From Paraburkholderia sp. SOS3 (lineage in GTDB: Bacteria; Pseudomonadota; Gammaproteobacteria; Burkholderiales; Burkholderiaceae): a DNA stretch of 64,000 nucleotides. Shown here piece by piece: positions 54,154 to 63,052 of this stretch (position 1 is its first letter; every line of letters begins with the position of its first letter). The stretch spans positions 1,054,001-1,118,000 of the forward strand of contig NZ_CP018812.1 in the NCBI RefSeq assembly GCF_001922345.1. Direction: 5' to 3'. The notes under the pieces were generated by a model that saw only the letters and a list, made by a program, of their open reading frames with translations, ran no database searches and was not told the DNA's origin. Position numbers and translations under genes: made by a program.

Positions 54154-54860
54154 GGCAGCGGGTACAGGCGATGGAAAGCCGCGGCGAGGTGTCTCATGGG
54201 CACGTGCAAGGTCACGCATTTCGCAGCCCGCCGTCGCCGGTACAACCGATGCAGCCCATACCGCATCCGTCGGCGGATGCCGATGTCGAGGCGGCCTCGG
54301 TACCGGGCCGCTATCTGAACCTTGCGCTGTTCAAGGTGCCGGCCGGCTTTCGCGGCCGGCCGGGCTGGTACGTGCAGCTATGGTGGGTCGTGCAGGCGCT
54401 GCTGTTCCGGCCGTCGCCGCAAATCGCCTACGGCTGGCGGCGCATGCTGCTGCGTTGCTTCGGCGCGCGCGTCGGCGTCGGCGCAATCATCCGGCCGACC
54501 GTGCAAGTCACGTATCCGTGGAAGGTCACGATCGGCGATCACGCCTGGATCGGCGACGACGTCACGCTGTATTCGCTCGGCCCGATCGACATCGGCGCGC
54601 ATTCGGTCGTCTCGCAGAAGTCGTATATCTGCGCCGGCGATCACGACTACGAGAGCGTCGATTTCGCGATTCGCGGACGGCCCGTGCGGATCGGCACGCA
54701 GGTCTGGATCGCCTCCGATGTGTTCGTCGCGCCCGGCGTGACGATCGATGACGGCGTTGTCGTCGGCGCACGCAGCACCGTGGTGCGCTCGCTGGAAAAA
54801 GGATTCGTGTACGTGGGCAACCCGGCGCGTGCGGTGAAGCCGCGCAAACCGAGCGTGTGA
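54150..54860 (+). CDS. wcaF: WcaF-type hexapeptide-repeat acetyltransferase
   Basis: A 236-residue protein whose last 150 residues are a left-handed beta-helix with hexapeptide repeats ([46 protein letters not shown]). It resembles colanic acid acetyltransferase WcaF, which O-acetylates a sugar (fucose in colanic acid). The first 45 residues are polar and not conserved by eye; the true start may be later. Overlaps fcl by 4 bp. Confidence 0.88.
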   Translation: MRQRVQAMESRGEVSHGHVQGHAFRSPPSPVQPMQPIPHPSADADVEAASVPGRYLNLALFKVPAGFRGRPGWYVQLWWVVQALLFRPSPQIAYGWRRMLLRCFGARVGVGAIIRPTVQVTYPWKVTIGDHAWIGDDVTLYSLGPIDIGAHSVVSQKSYICAGDHDYESVDFAIRGRPVRIGTQVWIASDVFVAPGVTIDDGVVVGARSTVVRSLEKGFVYVGNPARAVKPRKPSV

Positions 54861-55177
54861 CATTCCTCGCGCGCGACGCGGCGTTGCTCGTCGTGTCGCG
54901 CTCACTCGTTTCCGGTATCGCGCTTCTTTTTCGTGGTCCATGCACGATCCGACTGCGGCGCGCGAGTGTCTCATCTCCCAACCACGCTACCCGTCGCGAC
55001 GATCCTATAGCTTCCCGTTGCATTCGCCTCATGCCGGCTAGCGCTTAGCGCGTATGCCAGCCATCTATCCATCATCGTAAATGCCAGCTCGCCGAGGCGG
55101 GCGATGATCGCTGGCGCGCCCGCGGGCACGCTGCTGCTGATCGATCCACTTTCCTTTGAAGAAGATCCAAAAGCCTA
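54861..55177. other. Intergenic stretch between convergent genes, nothing recognised
   Basis: 317 bp after wcaF, before the terminator of the opposite acyltransferase gene. No gene or repeat seen; no good terminator for wcaF was found. Confidence 0.5.
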
Positions 55178-55207
55178 AGGCCCTCTGCACCCGAGTGCAA
55201 AGGGCCT
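55178..55207 (-). terminator. Rho-independent terminator of the acyltransferase gene
   Basis: A 13-position stem with one mismatch: AGGCCCTCTGCAC (55178-55190) pairs with GTGCAAAGGGCCT (55195-55207), loop CCGA. On the minus strand a T-rich stretch (TTAGGCTTTT) follows. It lies 39 bp past the acyltransferase stop. Confidence 0.8.
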
Positions 55208-55245
55208 CCGTTATCTTCGACAACGATGCAAAACTTTGCGCTTGC

Positions 55246-56385
55246 CTAGGACGTCGCTCTCGTCACATCCTCGATAGCAGCCGCCTTCCGCTCGGCCGGG
55301 AACAACGCATTGCGAATCTTGAGGAAAGGAAACTCGATGGCTCGCGTCGTCACGTAGCCCAGAGCGATGGCGATGACAAACTGCGCCGTCATGATGGCCG
55401 CCCAGGCGGGGATCGCCGGCACATGCAGCGCGGTAGCCTTGCGAATCAGCATGTCCGCCGGCGCGAGCGCCAACGAATGCCACAGGTAAATGCCGTAGGA
55501 GTACACGCCGATCCACGCAATCAGCCGATAAAGCATCATCTCGCGTATGGGCCGCGAATACTCCACCGTCAACACGATCAATGCGCAGAATCCGATTGCC
55601 TGAATCGTATATCCGATGCTCCGGTCGAGCGGCACGTTGCGCGTGCCGAATACGAGCCACAGCACGAGGCCGAGCACCGCGGCGATCAGAAGACCCTTGC
55701 GGCCGGCGATCGCGCGATACGCCGCCGGCTTCATCCAGTACAGCGCCGCGAGCATCACGCCGAACAGCAGACTGTCGATGCGATATTGCGTGTAGAAGGC
55801 CGTCTCGTCGATCAGACCGTCGTGCACAGCGACGCATCGGGCGATCAGCACCGCCACGCAGATCGAGCCGAGCACCACGAGCATCGTATCGATGCGCGCC
55901 CGAAAACGTGCGAGCACGATCAGCAGCAGCGGCAGGAACAGGTAGAAATGCTCCTCGACGGCAAGACTCCATGTCTGCGCGATCGACGAGCCGAAGTAGT
56001 TCTGCGTGTGCGTCAGGTTCTGCACGAGGAAGGTGTCGAGCGGATGCCGTCCCGCAGTCACATGAAACAGAATCAGCACGTAATACGCGGGCCAGATCTT
56101 GAAGATGCGCCGCACGATAAAGCGCGTTGCGTCGATGCGCCCTTCCTGGGCGTACTGCTTGAGCAGCAAGCCACCGACCAGAAAGCCCGACAGCGTGAAG
56201 AACAGATTCACGCCTTCCAGTCCGAAGCTCTTCAGCGGATACTCGATCGCGGCAACCACCGCGCTGCCGGTCGGAAAAGAGTGAAAGTGAGTCCCCATCA
56301 CCGCGATGATTGCGATTCCCCGAATAAAGTCGAGTTCGATCGATCGCTTGCCTCCGGGAATGCGTGTCGCGCCGAACAGGCTCAT
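55246..56385 (-). CDS. Membrane acyltransferase (acyltransferase 3 family)
   Basis: A 379-residue inner-membrane protein with about ten spans, of the OatA/NodX/ExoZ acyltransferase 3 family that O-acylates sugars. The family Arg-Gly start is LDFIRGIAIIAVMGTHF, with the catalytic-site His in it; FFTLSGFLVGGLLL and TWSLAVEEHFYLFLP are the further signatures. Start at 56385 with GGGGGAA upstream. It probably adds acetyl or another acyl group to the exopolysaccharide. Confidence 0.92.
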   Translation of the reverse strand: MSLFGATRIPGGKRSIELDFIRGIAIIAVMGTHFHSFPTGSAVVAAIEYPLKSFGLEGVNLFFTLSGFLVGGLLLKQYAQEGRIDATRFIVRRIFKIWPAYYVLILFHVTAGRHPLDTFLVQNLTHTQNYFGSSIAQTWSLAVEEHFYLFLPLLLIVLARFRARIDTMLVVLGSICVAVLIARCVAVHDGLIDETAFYTQYRIDSLLFGVMLAALYWMKPAAYRAIAGRKGLLIAAVLGLVLWLVFGTRNVPLDRSIGYTIQAIGFCALIVLTVEYSRPIREMMLYRLIAWIGVYSYGIYLWHSLALAPADMLIRKATALHVPAIPAWAAIMTAQFVIAIALGYVTTRAIEFPFLKIRNALFPAERKAAAIEDVTRATS

Positions 56386-56438
56386 GGTTCCCCCTACAAG
56401 ATCGCACTGAGTATGAACGGCATCCCGCCTGCGCACAT

Positions 56439-56475
56439 CATCGCGACCCGCCAGGATATCGCCGTGCGTCGCCAA
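56439..56475. repeat. 37-bp element shared with 51864-51900 (copy 2)
   Basis: See the first copy: 35 of 37 positions agree. It lies 53 bp before the acyltransferase ATG in the same orientation as copy 1 relative to wcaI. Confidence 0.7.
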
Positions 56476-56524
56476 GTGCAGGTCGGGTTTTCGAACGATG
56501 TCACCCGTGAACGGCGAACGCGGT

Positions 56525-57094
56525 TCATTGTTTGTCCGCTGCGCCAAACCTGTAATTGTCGGTCGGCGGGACGTCGGTGGGCGACTTGTAGAGCGAATCG
56601 GCATTGCGCCCTATCTGGTCGGCACCGTAGGCGTAGTCGTAAAAGCTGTGCGGCGCCGAGCCGGCGGATGCGCCGCTGGCGGCCGTCAGCTTCAACTTCG
56701 GTGCTTTGCCGCCAGACGATCCGGAACTCGAACCCGACGCACCCGCGTGGCCGCCCGCCATGCCGCCGAGGCCTTGCGAACCTCCGCCGCCAGCGGATCC
56801 CATCATCGAGCCTGCCGAACTGCGTTGCCCGAATCCGCCCGAGATGCCGCCGAATCCGCCGCCCGACGAGCCGGGCATGCGGCCGATTCCGCTCCCCTGC
56901 GACGACGCACCGATGCCGCCCGAGGAGCCCATGCGCAGCGACGAGGTCATGCCGCCTCTGCGGTTCTGATTGCCGTTCATCGCTTGCGCAAGCGCAGTTG
57001 CGGGCGCGAGCGACATCAGGGCGACGCTTACCGTGCAGGCGAAACAGAGACCCGATAGCGCAGCCAGCCTGGTTCGGCGAGTCATCTCTTTCAT
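56525..57094 (-). CDS. Gly/Ser/Met-rich exported protein
   Basis: A 189-residue protein. A signal peptide of about 37 residues (RLAALSGLCFACTVSVALM..ALAQA) is followed by a low-complexity region (about 40-130) of Gly, Ser and Met with units such as GSSGG, GFGGISGGFG and MMGSAGGGG. The C-terminal 60 residues are of ordinary composition (SFYDYAYGADQIGRNADSLYK). Position between the acyltransferase and glycosyltransferase genes suggests a matrix or surface role; no family recognised. Confidence 0.75.
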   Translation of the reverse strand: MKEMTRRTRLAALSGLCFACTVSVALMSLAPATALAQAMNGNQNRRGGMTSSLRMGSSGGIGASSQGSGIGRMPGSSGGGFGGISGGFGQRSSAGSMMGSAGGGGSQGLGGMAGGHAGASGSSSGSSGGKAPKLKLTAASGASAGSAPHSFYDYAYGADQIGRNADSLYKSPTDVPPTDNYRFGAADKQ

Positions 57095-57098
57095 GGCG

Positions 57099-58352
57099 CT
57101 AGCGCTTGCTCGAAGCGGACGCGAGATTCACGCTGCCGACCAGCTGGCGCGCGGCGGTCTCGATCCGGAAATGACGCTCGTAGCAGGCGAGCGCGGTATC
57201 GCGCATGGCCTCGCGCGAGGCGGCGGTCGTCTCGCGCGCCCAGCGCCGCAGCGCATCGGCCACGCTGTCGCGCGTGTCGTCGCACACCCAGCCGCCGCCG
57301 GAGGCCTCGATTTCGCGCCAGATGTTGACCTTGTTCGTGATGATCACCGGCGTGCGCGAGGCCAGCGCCTCGACGACCGCGATACCGAAATTTTCCTGGT
57401 GCGACGGCAGCACGAACACTTCGGCCGTGCGCAATGCGCTCCATTTGATCTCGCCGGCGAGCATGCCGGTCCAGACGATGCGCCGAGCGATACCGCGCGC
57501 GGTGGCCACGCCCTTGAGCCGCTCGAGCAAGGCGGGCTCGGCTGGGCCCGCGATCACGAGGCACAGCTCGCTATCGAGCGCCGCGATATCGGCGAAGGCA
57601 TCGATCAGCAGATCGCATCCTTTCTTCTCGTGGATGCGCGAGAGGAACAGCAGCACGCGCTTGTTCCGGACCTCGGGGAACGCGTTGCGAAACGTCTCTG
57701 CCGGAACGTCGCCGCCATCGGGCACCGAGTCGATGCCGAAGCCGTTGACCGCGAGCCGGTGCCGTGCCGTCAGAAACGGCCGGCGCGCGAGCTCGAGCTC
57801 GGTTTCGCAAGTGAACAGCACGCGCTCGGCGCGATTGAACACCCACCGTTCGAGCAAGGCCCAGTAGATCCGCTTCTTCAGATGCTTTTTCGGGTACGTG
57901 TGCTGAAACCAGGGGTCGAGCATGCCGTGCGGGAACACGAATAGCGGCGTGCGCGAGCCGATCACGCCGGACCACGCGGCGACGCTGTGAAATTGCCAGA
58001 TGCCGTGCACCACGAATGCATCGAAGCGCGCGCGGTTCGCGCGCAGCCAGCGCACGAGCGGCATACTCAAGCCGTAGAAGCCGCGGCCCGGCCCGACGCG
58101 ATGCACGGGCGCATCGACGCGCTCGAAAGCGGGGCCGTCGGGCGCATCGAGCGTCACGACTTCGCTTGCGCAGCCGAATGGCGTCATATGCCTTACCAGC
58201 TGCACGACCGCTTCGGCGACGCCGCCCATGCGCGGGTCCAGCGACGGCAGGATATGCAGCACACGCAGCGCGTGGCGGCTCGTCGACGACACCGTTGCGG
58301 TCGGCGGCGTGGATGGCAGCTGGTCGGCCGCTGGGGATTCGACTCGATTCAC
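57099..58352 (-). CDS. Glycosyltransferase family 4
   Basis: A 417-residue GT-B glycosyltransferase. The acceptor half starts RVLHILPSLDPRMGGVAEAV; the nucleotide-sugar half has FLSRIHEKKGCDLLIDAF and the E-x7-E motif in PSHQENFGIAVVEALAS. Start is GTG at 58352 in a GTGA overlap with the preceding gene, AAGGAG upstream. The same frame is open far upstream by chance because of high GC; that part is not coding. Confidence 0.92.
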   Translation of the reverse strand: MNRVESPAADQLPSTPPTATVSSTSRHALRVLHILPSLDPRMGGVAEAVVQLVRHMTPFGCASEVVTLDAPDGPAFERVDAPVHRVGPGRGFYGLSMPLVRWLRANRARFDAFVVHGIWQFHSVAAWSGVIGSRTPLFVFPHGMLDPWFQHTYPKKHLKKRIYWALLERWVFNRAERVLFTCETELELARRPFLTARHRLAVNGFGIDSVPDGGDVPAETFRNAFPEVRNKRVLLFLSRIHEKKGCDLLIDAFADIAALDSELCLVIAGPAEPALLERLKGVATARGIARRIVWTGMLAGEIKWSALRTAEVFVLPSHQENFGIAVVEALASRTPVIITNKVNIWREIEASGGGWVCDDTRDSVADALRRWARETTAASREAMRDTALACYERHFRIETAARQLVGSVNLASASSKR

Positions 58353-59482
58353 AGGTAGAACTCCTTGGGCCGCGGCGCGTCGCCGATCCGATGCCGGACG
58401 ATCTGTTCGAAGTACGAGGCGCCGGCGCGCGCGGTCAATCGTTCGCGCGCCCATTTCACGCGAATCCGGCGCGAGCCCATCGACAGCGCGCCGCTGCGTT
58501 CGAGGTCGGCAATCGCCGCGGCGATCGCGCGACTGTCGCCCGGTCGCACGACGCGGCCGTTGCGCGGAAGGTCGAGCAGGATCGACGCACCCGCGCAGCG
58601 CGAGGCGACGACTGCTGCGCCTGCCATCAAGGCCTCGCTGACGACCGCGCCCCAGCCGTCGTCCTTGCTGATCGACGGCAGCACGAGCACATCGAATTCG
58701 CGCATGCGGCGCTGAACCTCTTCGATTGGCAGCACGCCGCAGAACTCGGCGTCGACGCCGGACTCGCGCGCTTGCGCGACGAGACGCTCGCGCAACTCGC
58801 CGTCGCCGATCAGCGTGAGCCGCGCGCGAGGGGCGAGCTCGCGCATCGCCGGCAGCAGGAACTGCACGCCTTTCTTTTCGATCAGCCGGCCGACGTAGGC
58901 GATGCGCAATTGCGCGGCGCTCGTGCGCGGCGCATCGATTTCCGCGGGCGGCGGCAGGAAGTACGCGAACGGAAACACGCGCTCGCGCCGGTAACCGACC
59001 GAACGGAACCAAGGCGGACCATGCCGGCCGATCGCGAGTACGAACTGCACCTGGCGGCGTAGCGCGGCTTCGGTCATCCACGATTGAACGTAGCGGACCA
59101 CGCCCGCGAGGCCCGCGTTGTCGCGCGGCTCCGACATGATCGCGAACGCACGCCGCTCGCGCCGCACGATCTCGAGCGCGGTCGTCAGCGTGCTGAACCA
59201 GCGGATTCCAGAGAACACGTGCAGGCACCACTCGCCGCCGCGTTGCACGAGCGCGGCGATCTCCTGAGCGGACGGCGCGACCACGGTCGGCGGCAACGCC
59301 GCCGAACCGTCGCCCCAGCCGAGTGCCTGACGCGCCTCGGGTACGCCTTCGTGCGCGACGCAGCTCACTTCGACGCCTGGGCCGAAGCGTTCGGCGACCG
59401 CATTGATGAACGCCGACTTGTGCGGCGACACACACGGTTCCCAGAAAACGATGCGCGAATAGAGTGGCGATGGCGTGTTCAT
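58349..59482 (-). CDS. Glycosyltransferase family 4
   Basis: A 377-residue GT-B enzyme. IAYVGRLIEKKGVQFLLPA marks the donor-binding half and GWGAVVSEALMAGAAVVAS the E-x7-E-like motif. It overlaps the next glycosyltransferase by 4 bp and the 36-codon ORF before it by 4 bp, so translation is coupled along the locus. Sugar specificity is unknown. Confidence 0.92.
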   Translation of the reverse strand: MNTPSPLYSRIVFWEPCVSPHKSAFINAVAERFGPGVEVSCVAHEGVPEARQALGWGDGSAALPPTVVAPSAQEIAALVQRGGEWCLHVFSGIRWFSTLTTALEIVRRERRAFAIMSEPRDNAGLAGVVRYVQSWMTEAALRRQVQFVLAIGRHGPPWFRSVGYRRERVFPFAYFLPPPAEIDAPRTSAAQLRIAYVGRLIEKKGVQFLLPAMRELAPRARLTLIGDGELRERLVAQARESGVDAEFCGVLPIEEVQRRMREFDVLVLPSISKDDGWGAVVSEALMAGAAVVASRCAGASILLDLPRNGRVVRPGDSRAIAAAIADLERSGALSMGSRRIRVKWARERLTARAGASYFEQIVRHRIGDAPRPKEFYL

Positions 59483-59589
59483 GTCAGTACGCGCCTGGCA
59501 ATGGCGGGGCAGCCGGCGAGCAGCGTGTCGGCCGGCAGGATCGCGAGGTTGGCCGCAAGGTTGCGCAGCGCGCAGAGGATGCGTTTCAT
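59479..59589 (-). CDS. 36-residue small ORF coupled to both neighbours
   Basis: ATG at 59589 overlaps the stop of the upstream glycosyltransferase as ATGA, and its own TGA (59481-59479) overlaps the ATG of the next glycosyltransferase as ATGA. The peptide starts MKRILCALRNLAANLAIL and ends AIARRVLT, with a hydrophobic middle and two Cys. The arrangement fits translational coupling. It could be a real small protein, a coupling leader, or the shrunken remnant of a gene. No family recognised. Confidence 0.55.
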   Translation of the reverse strand: MKRILCALRNLAANLAILPADTLLAGCPAIARRVLT

Positions 59590-60782
59590 CGTGGGCTCAG
59601 TTCCGGAGTAACGCCGAGGAATTCGACGAGACGCCGTCCGACCGACCGGCGGCTGCATCGCTCGACGATCCTGCGTTGTCCGGCCGCGGCGATCGCGGCA
59701 TACCGCTCGGGATCGGCGGCGATCGCGGCGAGCAGATTCGCGAGCGTGGCGGCCTGGGCATCGGGCAGGATCGCCGCAGTGTCGCGGTCGAACAGTAGCG
59801 GGATATCGCTGACGTCGGTGGTCAGCACCAGCAGCCCATGGCTCGCGAATTCGATGACCTTCGACGGAAACGTCGTCGCATTGAGCTCGCTGTCCGGCAG
59901 CTTCAGCGAGAGGCCGACGTCGGCACGCGCAAGAATCTGCTTGTACTCGTCGGGACCGGTGTCCTGACGCACGTCGAGCGTGAAGCCGGTTGGTGCGAGT
60001 TCGCGCGCGAGCGCGGCCAGCTTGTCGCCGCCGCCGAAACCGGTGACAACGAAACGCGTGCGCACGCCGAGTTCGGGGCGCTCGCGCGCGAGAGTGCGCA
60101 AGGCCGCGATGAACAGATCCAGGCCGGTGTCTGGGTTGATCGAGCCGCCATAGAGGAAGGTGACGCTCGAGCCAAATGCCGTGCGCCGCGGCCCGAAGTC
60201 CGGCGATACGCCGTTCACCACGCACGCATCGTCGACCTTCATCATGTCGGCAAGCGTTTGCGAGACGACGATCGCGCGCGGGCTGCAGACGCGCGACATC
60301 AAACGCAGGCTGAAGCGGTTCATATAGCCGCGCAGGTTCTTTTCGTCGGTGCGCGGACCGTCCTCGAGATCCATCACGATCCGGTCCCGGCCGAGCCGCC
60401 AGCGCAGGACGGCCGCCACGGGCACGTATTCGGGGAAGTAGTTGTAGAACACCACGCCGTCGCCGCCGCGTATGTGGCGCATCGCAAAGGCAAGGTAGAC
60501 GAGCGCCGCGAACACGCGGTTCAGCCCGCGCACGCTGATCGCTGGCAGATACGCGCAGGCGAGCTGCTGGTCGCGGCAGACGAAGCCGCCGAAGTATCGC
60601 CGTTTCGGGCTTGCGGTGACGATCGGGGAACTGACGATCAGCGACGCGCCGGTCTGGCTGCGTACTCCGGCGGCCATGCCCATGACCTTGTTGGAGGCAG
60701 CGTTGACGGGAAAGGTCGTGCCGTTGTGCCGGTTGTAGCGGGGCAGGACGATCGGCGCGAAAAAGAATTGGCGTGGCTTCAT
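59586..60782 (-). CDS. Glycosyltransferase (GT4-like)
   Basis: A 398-residue GT-B fold protein. FLYGGSINPDTGLDLFIAAL is a donor-half signature; LPDSELNATTFPSKVIEFASHGLLVLTT holds the typical nucleotide-sugar contacts. ATGA overlap with the polymerase gene before it and with the small ORF after it. Acceptor and donor are unknown. Confidence 0.88.
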   Translation of the reverse strand: MKPRQFFFAPIVLPRYNRHNGTTFPVNAASNKVMGMAAGVRSQTGASLIVSSPIVTASPKRRYFGGFVCRDQQLACAYLPAISVRGLNRVFAALVYLAFAMRHIRGGDGVVFYNYFPEYVPVAAVLRWRLGRDRIVMDLEDGPRTDEKNLRGYMNRFSLRLMSRVCSPRAIVVSQTLADMMKVDDACVVNGVSPDFGPRRTAFGSSVTFLYGGSINPDTGLDLFIAALRTLARERPELGVRTRFVVTGFGGGDKLAALARELAPTGFTLDVRQDTGPDEYKQILARADVGLSLKLPDSELNATTFPSKVIEFASHGLLVLTTDVSDIPLLFDRDTAAILPDAQAATLANLLAAIAADPERYAAIAAAGQRRIVERCSRRSVGRRLVEFLGVTPELSPR

Positions 60783-62044
60783 GAGTTCTGAACCGAAGGG
60801 GTGGGCACGGCGTGCCGGTTGCCGACGTCGTACAGACGCGGCTCTGTCAGACGGGTCAGCGCATGGAGATCCGTCGTCGCGCGCACCTGGCGTGCAACGT
60901 GTACCGCGAAAATCACCATGACGAGCTTGTCGAAGTCCGCCGTTACGCCGCTCTGGCAAAACAGCAGCAGCAGGAACAGCGCGCAGATGCCGCCGCCCGC
61001 CACGCGCAGCAGCATGCCGATCACGGCGAAGCCGAGCCAGCCATACTCGAATAGCATGTTGAACACGCCGTTCTGAAACGGCACGTCCTCGAAGCGCTGA
61101 ATCATGCGCAGACGGACGAAGTATTCGAGCGACGTCGTCTCCGGCACGCCGAACGGTACCTTGAACAACACGTGGCCGAGTATTTCAAACGGCTGGAATA
61201 TGCGCAGACCCGTCGATACGTCGTTGCCCGACAGAATTCGTTCGATCCGGCTAGGCTCGGCCGCGAACACCGGCAACGCGAGCGCTGCCAGCCCGAGCGC
61301 CGCGAGGCAGATCATCACGCTCTTGTTGATGTGGCGGTGGTAGAACGCCCCCATGACGGCGAGATTCGCGACGAGCCCGAACATCGTCTGCGAGATCAGG
61401 CAGGCGACCAGCGCCAGGACGTTCGCGGCGAGCCGCGGGCGGCCGCGCAGCAGATGCAGGCACAGGAAGTTCAGGAACAGGCTCACGCCGCCGAGATACG
61501 ACGGCTCCGAGAAAGTCGCCGTCGAGCGGATTTTGAAATCGAGGCCGTGTTCGGCCGCGTGCTGGGCCCACGTGGCCGCAAGCGCGTTGTCGTTGCTGTT
61601 CACGAAGAAGCGCGTCGGCACGAACAGCGCAATGCCTTTGCGAGTCGCGATCGATTGCAGCAGCGCGAGGCCGGTCAGCGCGAGCAGCATCAGCAACGGC
61701 CACCAGCCGTTGAACTTGGCGATGTTGTGGCGCGGCTGACCGTTGAGCCCCCAGGCGAGCAGCAGCATGCCGACGGCCAGCCGTGCTTCGCGCGGCATGT
61801 TGGGCATTTCAGGCAGGTAGATCGTGTTCCAGAGCAGGCTCAGCGACGTGGCGATCACGAGGATGCCGGTGGTCAGCGGCGTGATGCGCATGCGCGTGTT
61901 CAATGCGAGCGCGACGAAAAGGAGCGCGGAGACCGACGCGAAATAGTTGATCCCGTACTGGATCGCGGGCACGAGCAGAATCAGCCCGTGCGCAAACGGA
62001 TTGGCGCGGAAGTCCGCACGCATGCGCGCGATCAGGTGTTTCAT
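60779..62044 (-). CDS. Polysaccharide polymerase-like (Wzy-type) membrane protein
   Basis: A 421-residue inner-membrane protein with about 10-12 spans and a larger loop (around residues 135-190, with STATFSEPSYLGG). Such proteins have little sequence conservation; topology and place between glycosyltransferases and a flippase suggest the Wzy polymerase of a Wzx/Wzy pathway. GGAGG precedes the ATG at 62044. Confidence 0.75.
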   Translation of the reverse strand: MKHLIARMRADFRANPFAHGLILLVPAIQYGINYFASVSALLFVALALNTRMRITPLTTGILVIATSLSLLWNTIYLPEMPNMPREARLAVGMLLLAWGLNGQPRHNIAKFNGWWPLLMLLALTGLALLQSIATRKGIALFVPTRFFVNSNDNALAATWAQHAAEHGLDFKIRSTATFSEPSYLGGVSLFLNFLCLHLLRGRPRLAANVLALVACLISQTMFGLVANLAVMGAFYHRHINKSVMICLAALGLAALALPVFAAEPSRIERILSGNDVSTGLRIFQPFEILGHVLFKVPFGVPETTSLEYFVRLRMIQRFEDVPFQNGVFNMLFEYGWLGFAVIGMLLRVAGGGICALFLLLLFCQSGVTADFDKLVMVIFAVHVARQVRATTDLHALTRLTEPRLYDVGNRHAVPTPSVQNS

Positions 62045-62078
62045 GAGGCGCCTCCCGCCGGGCAATGCATGGCAGCGT

Positions 62079-63035
62079 TCATGCGGTGACCTCGACGGTC
62101 TCGACATGCCGCATGCCGAGCAGCCGGCCGTACAGCGCCTTGCCGCCGCGAGCGCCGAGCAGGCCGATCGCGAGCCAGAACGCGGTGCGCTTCGAACCGC
62201 GGTCGGCGATCAGCGCGCGCACGAAGAAGTCGACCGAGGCGAGATAGCTCGAGCCGAGCCGCGCCTTGCCGTTCGCGATCAGCGCATCGACCTGGACGCG
62301 CCGCCGGAACGCCGCGAAGTCGGTGTGCGTGTTCATTTCGGCGCCCCACTTTTCTTCGATCGCGGCGAGGCCGGCCATGCGCCGCTGCAGGTTCACGCTC
62401 GTGCGGTCGCCGCCGTGCTGGATGAAGGTCACGAGCGCGTCGTCGACGTAGCCGAAATTGCCGAACGAGAGGCAGCGCAGCCACATGTCGAAATCCTGGA
62501 AGCTCGGCAGCGTTTCGTCGAACAGGCCCGCCTCGACGAGCACGGCCTTCCTGACCAGCACAAGGCTCGTCGAGGTCGGGCATTCGCCGCCGAGCGCCTG
62601 CGTGCGCGTGAGCACCGGCGCGCTCGGGCGGCAGCGCCGCGCGTGATTGAACTCGACGTCGACGTCGATGTAGTGGCATAGCGCGGCGACGTACGGCGTG
62701 CGCTCGAGCAGCGCGACCTGCTCGCGGATCTTGCCGGGCATCCAGAGGTCGTCGTCGTCGAGAAACGCGATGCACTCGCCGCGCGCGCGCAGGATGCCCG
62801 TATTGCGCGCGCCGCACGCGCCTTTGGTGCGCGCATTGGCAATCACGATCACGTTCTCGCCGAGGCCGGCGAGCGCGTCGCGGACCGCCTGCTGCTCGGC
62901 GGGCTCGGTGTTGTCGTCGACCACGATGACCTCGAGCGCCGGATAGTCCTGCGCGAGCACGGTTTCGACTGCGCGACGGACCATCTTCGCGCGGCGGTAG
63001 GTCGGGATGACCGCGGTGACCAGGGGCGTGTTCAT
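62079..63035 (-). CDS. Glycosyltransferase family 2
   Basis: A 318-residue GT-A enzyme. VTAVIPTYRRAKMVRRAVET starts the nucleotide-binding half, VIVVDDNTE follows, and FLDDDDLW is the metal-binding DxD motif. It transfers a sugar from a nucleotide donor; the specificity is unknown. Start ATG at 63035, 17 bp after the flippase gene. Confidence 0.93.
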   Translation of the reverse strand: MNTPLVTAVIPTYRRAKMVRRAVETVLAQDYPALEVIVVDDNTEPAEQQAVRDALAGLGENVIVIANARTKGACGARNTGILRARGECIAFLDDDDLWMPGKIREQVALLERTPYVAALCHYIDVDVEFNHARRCRPSAPVLTRTQALGGECPTSTSLVLVRKAVLVEAGLFDETLPSFQDFDMWLRCLSFGNFGYVDDALVTFIQHGGDRTSVNLQRRMAGLAAIEEKWGAEMNTHTDFAAFRRRVQVDALIANGKARLGSSYLASVDFFVRALIADRGSKRTAFWLAIGLLGARGGKALYGRLLGMRHVETVEVTA

Positions 63036-63052
63036 CGATAGCTCCTCACGGT

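Noticed and set aside
55156..57102. 648-codon plus-strand open frame
   Set aside because: It is antisense to the acyltransferase and Gly-rich genes, has a biased composition of Arg/His/Ala and no family features; a GC-rich shadow.
58353..59435. Long in-frame upstream extension of the glycosyltransferase at 57099-58352
   Set aside because: It overlaps another clear glycosyltransferase in a different frame on the same strand; the GTGA junction with a good ribosome site marks the true start.
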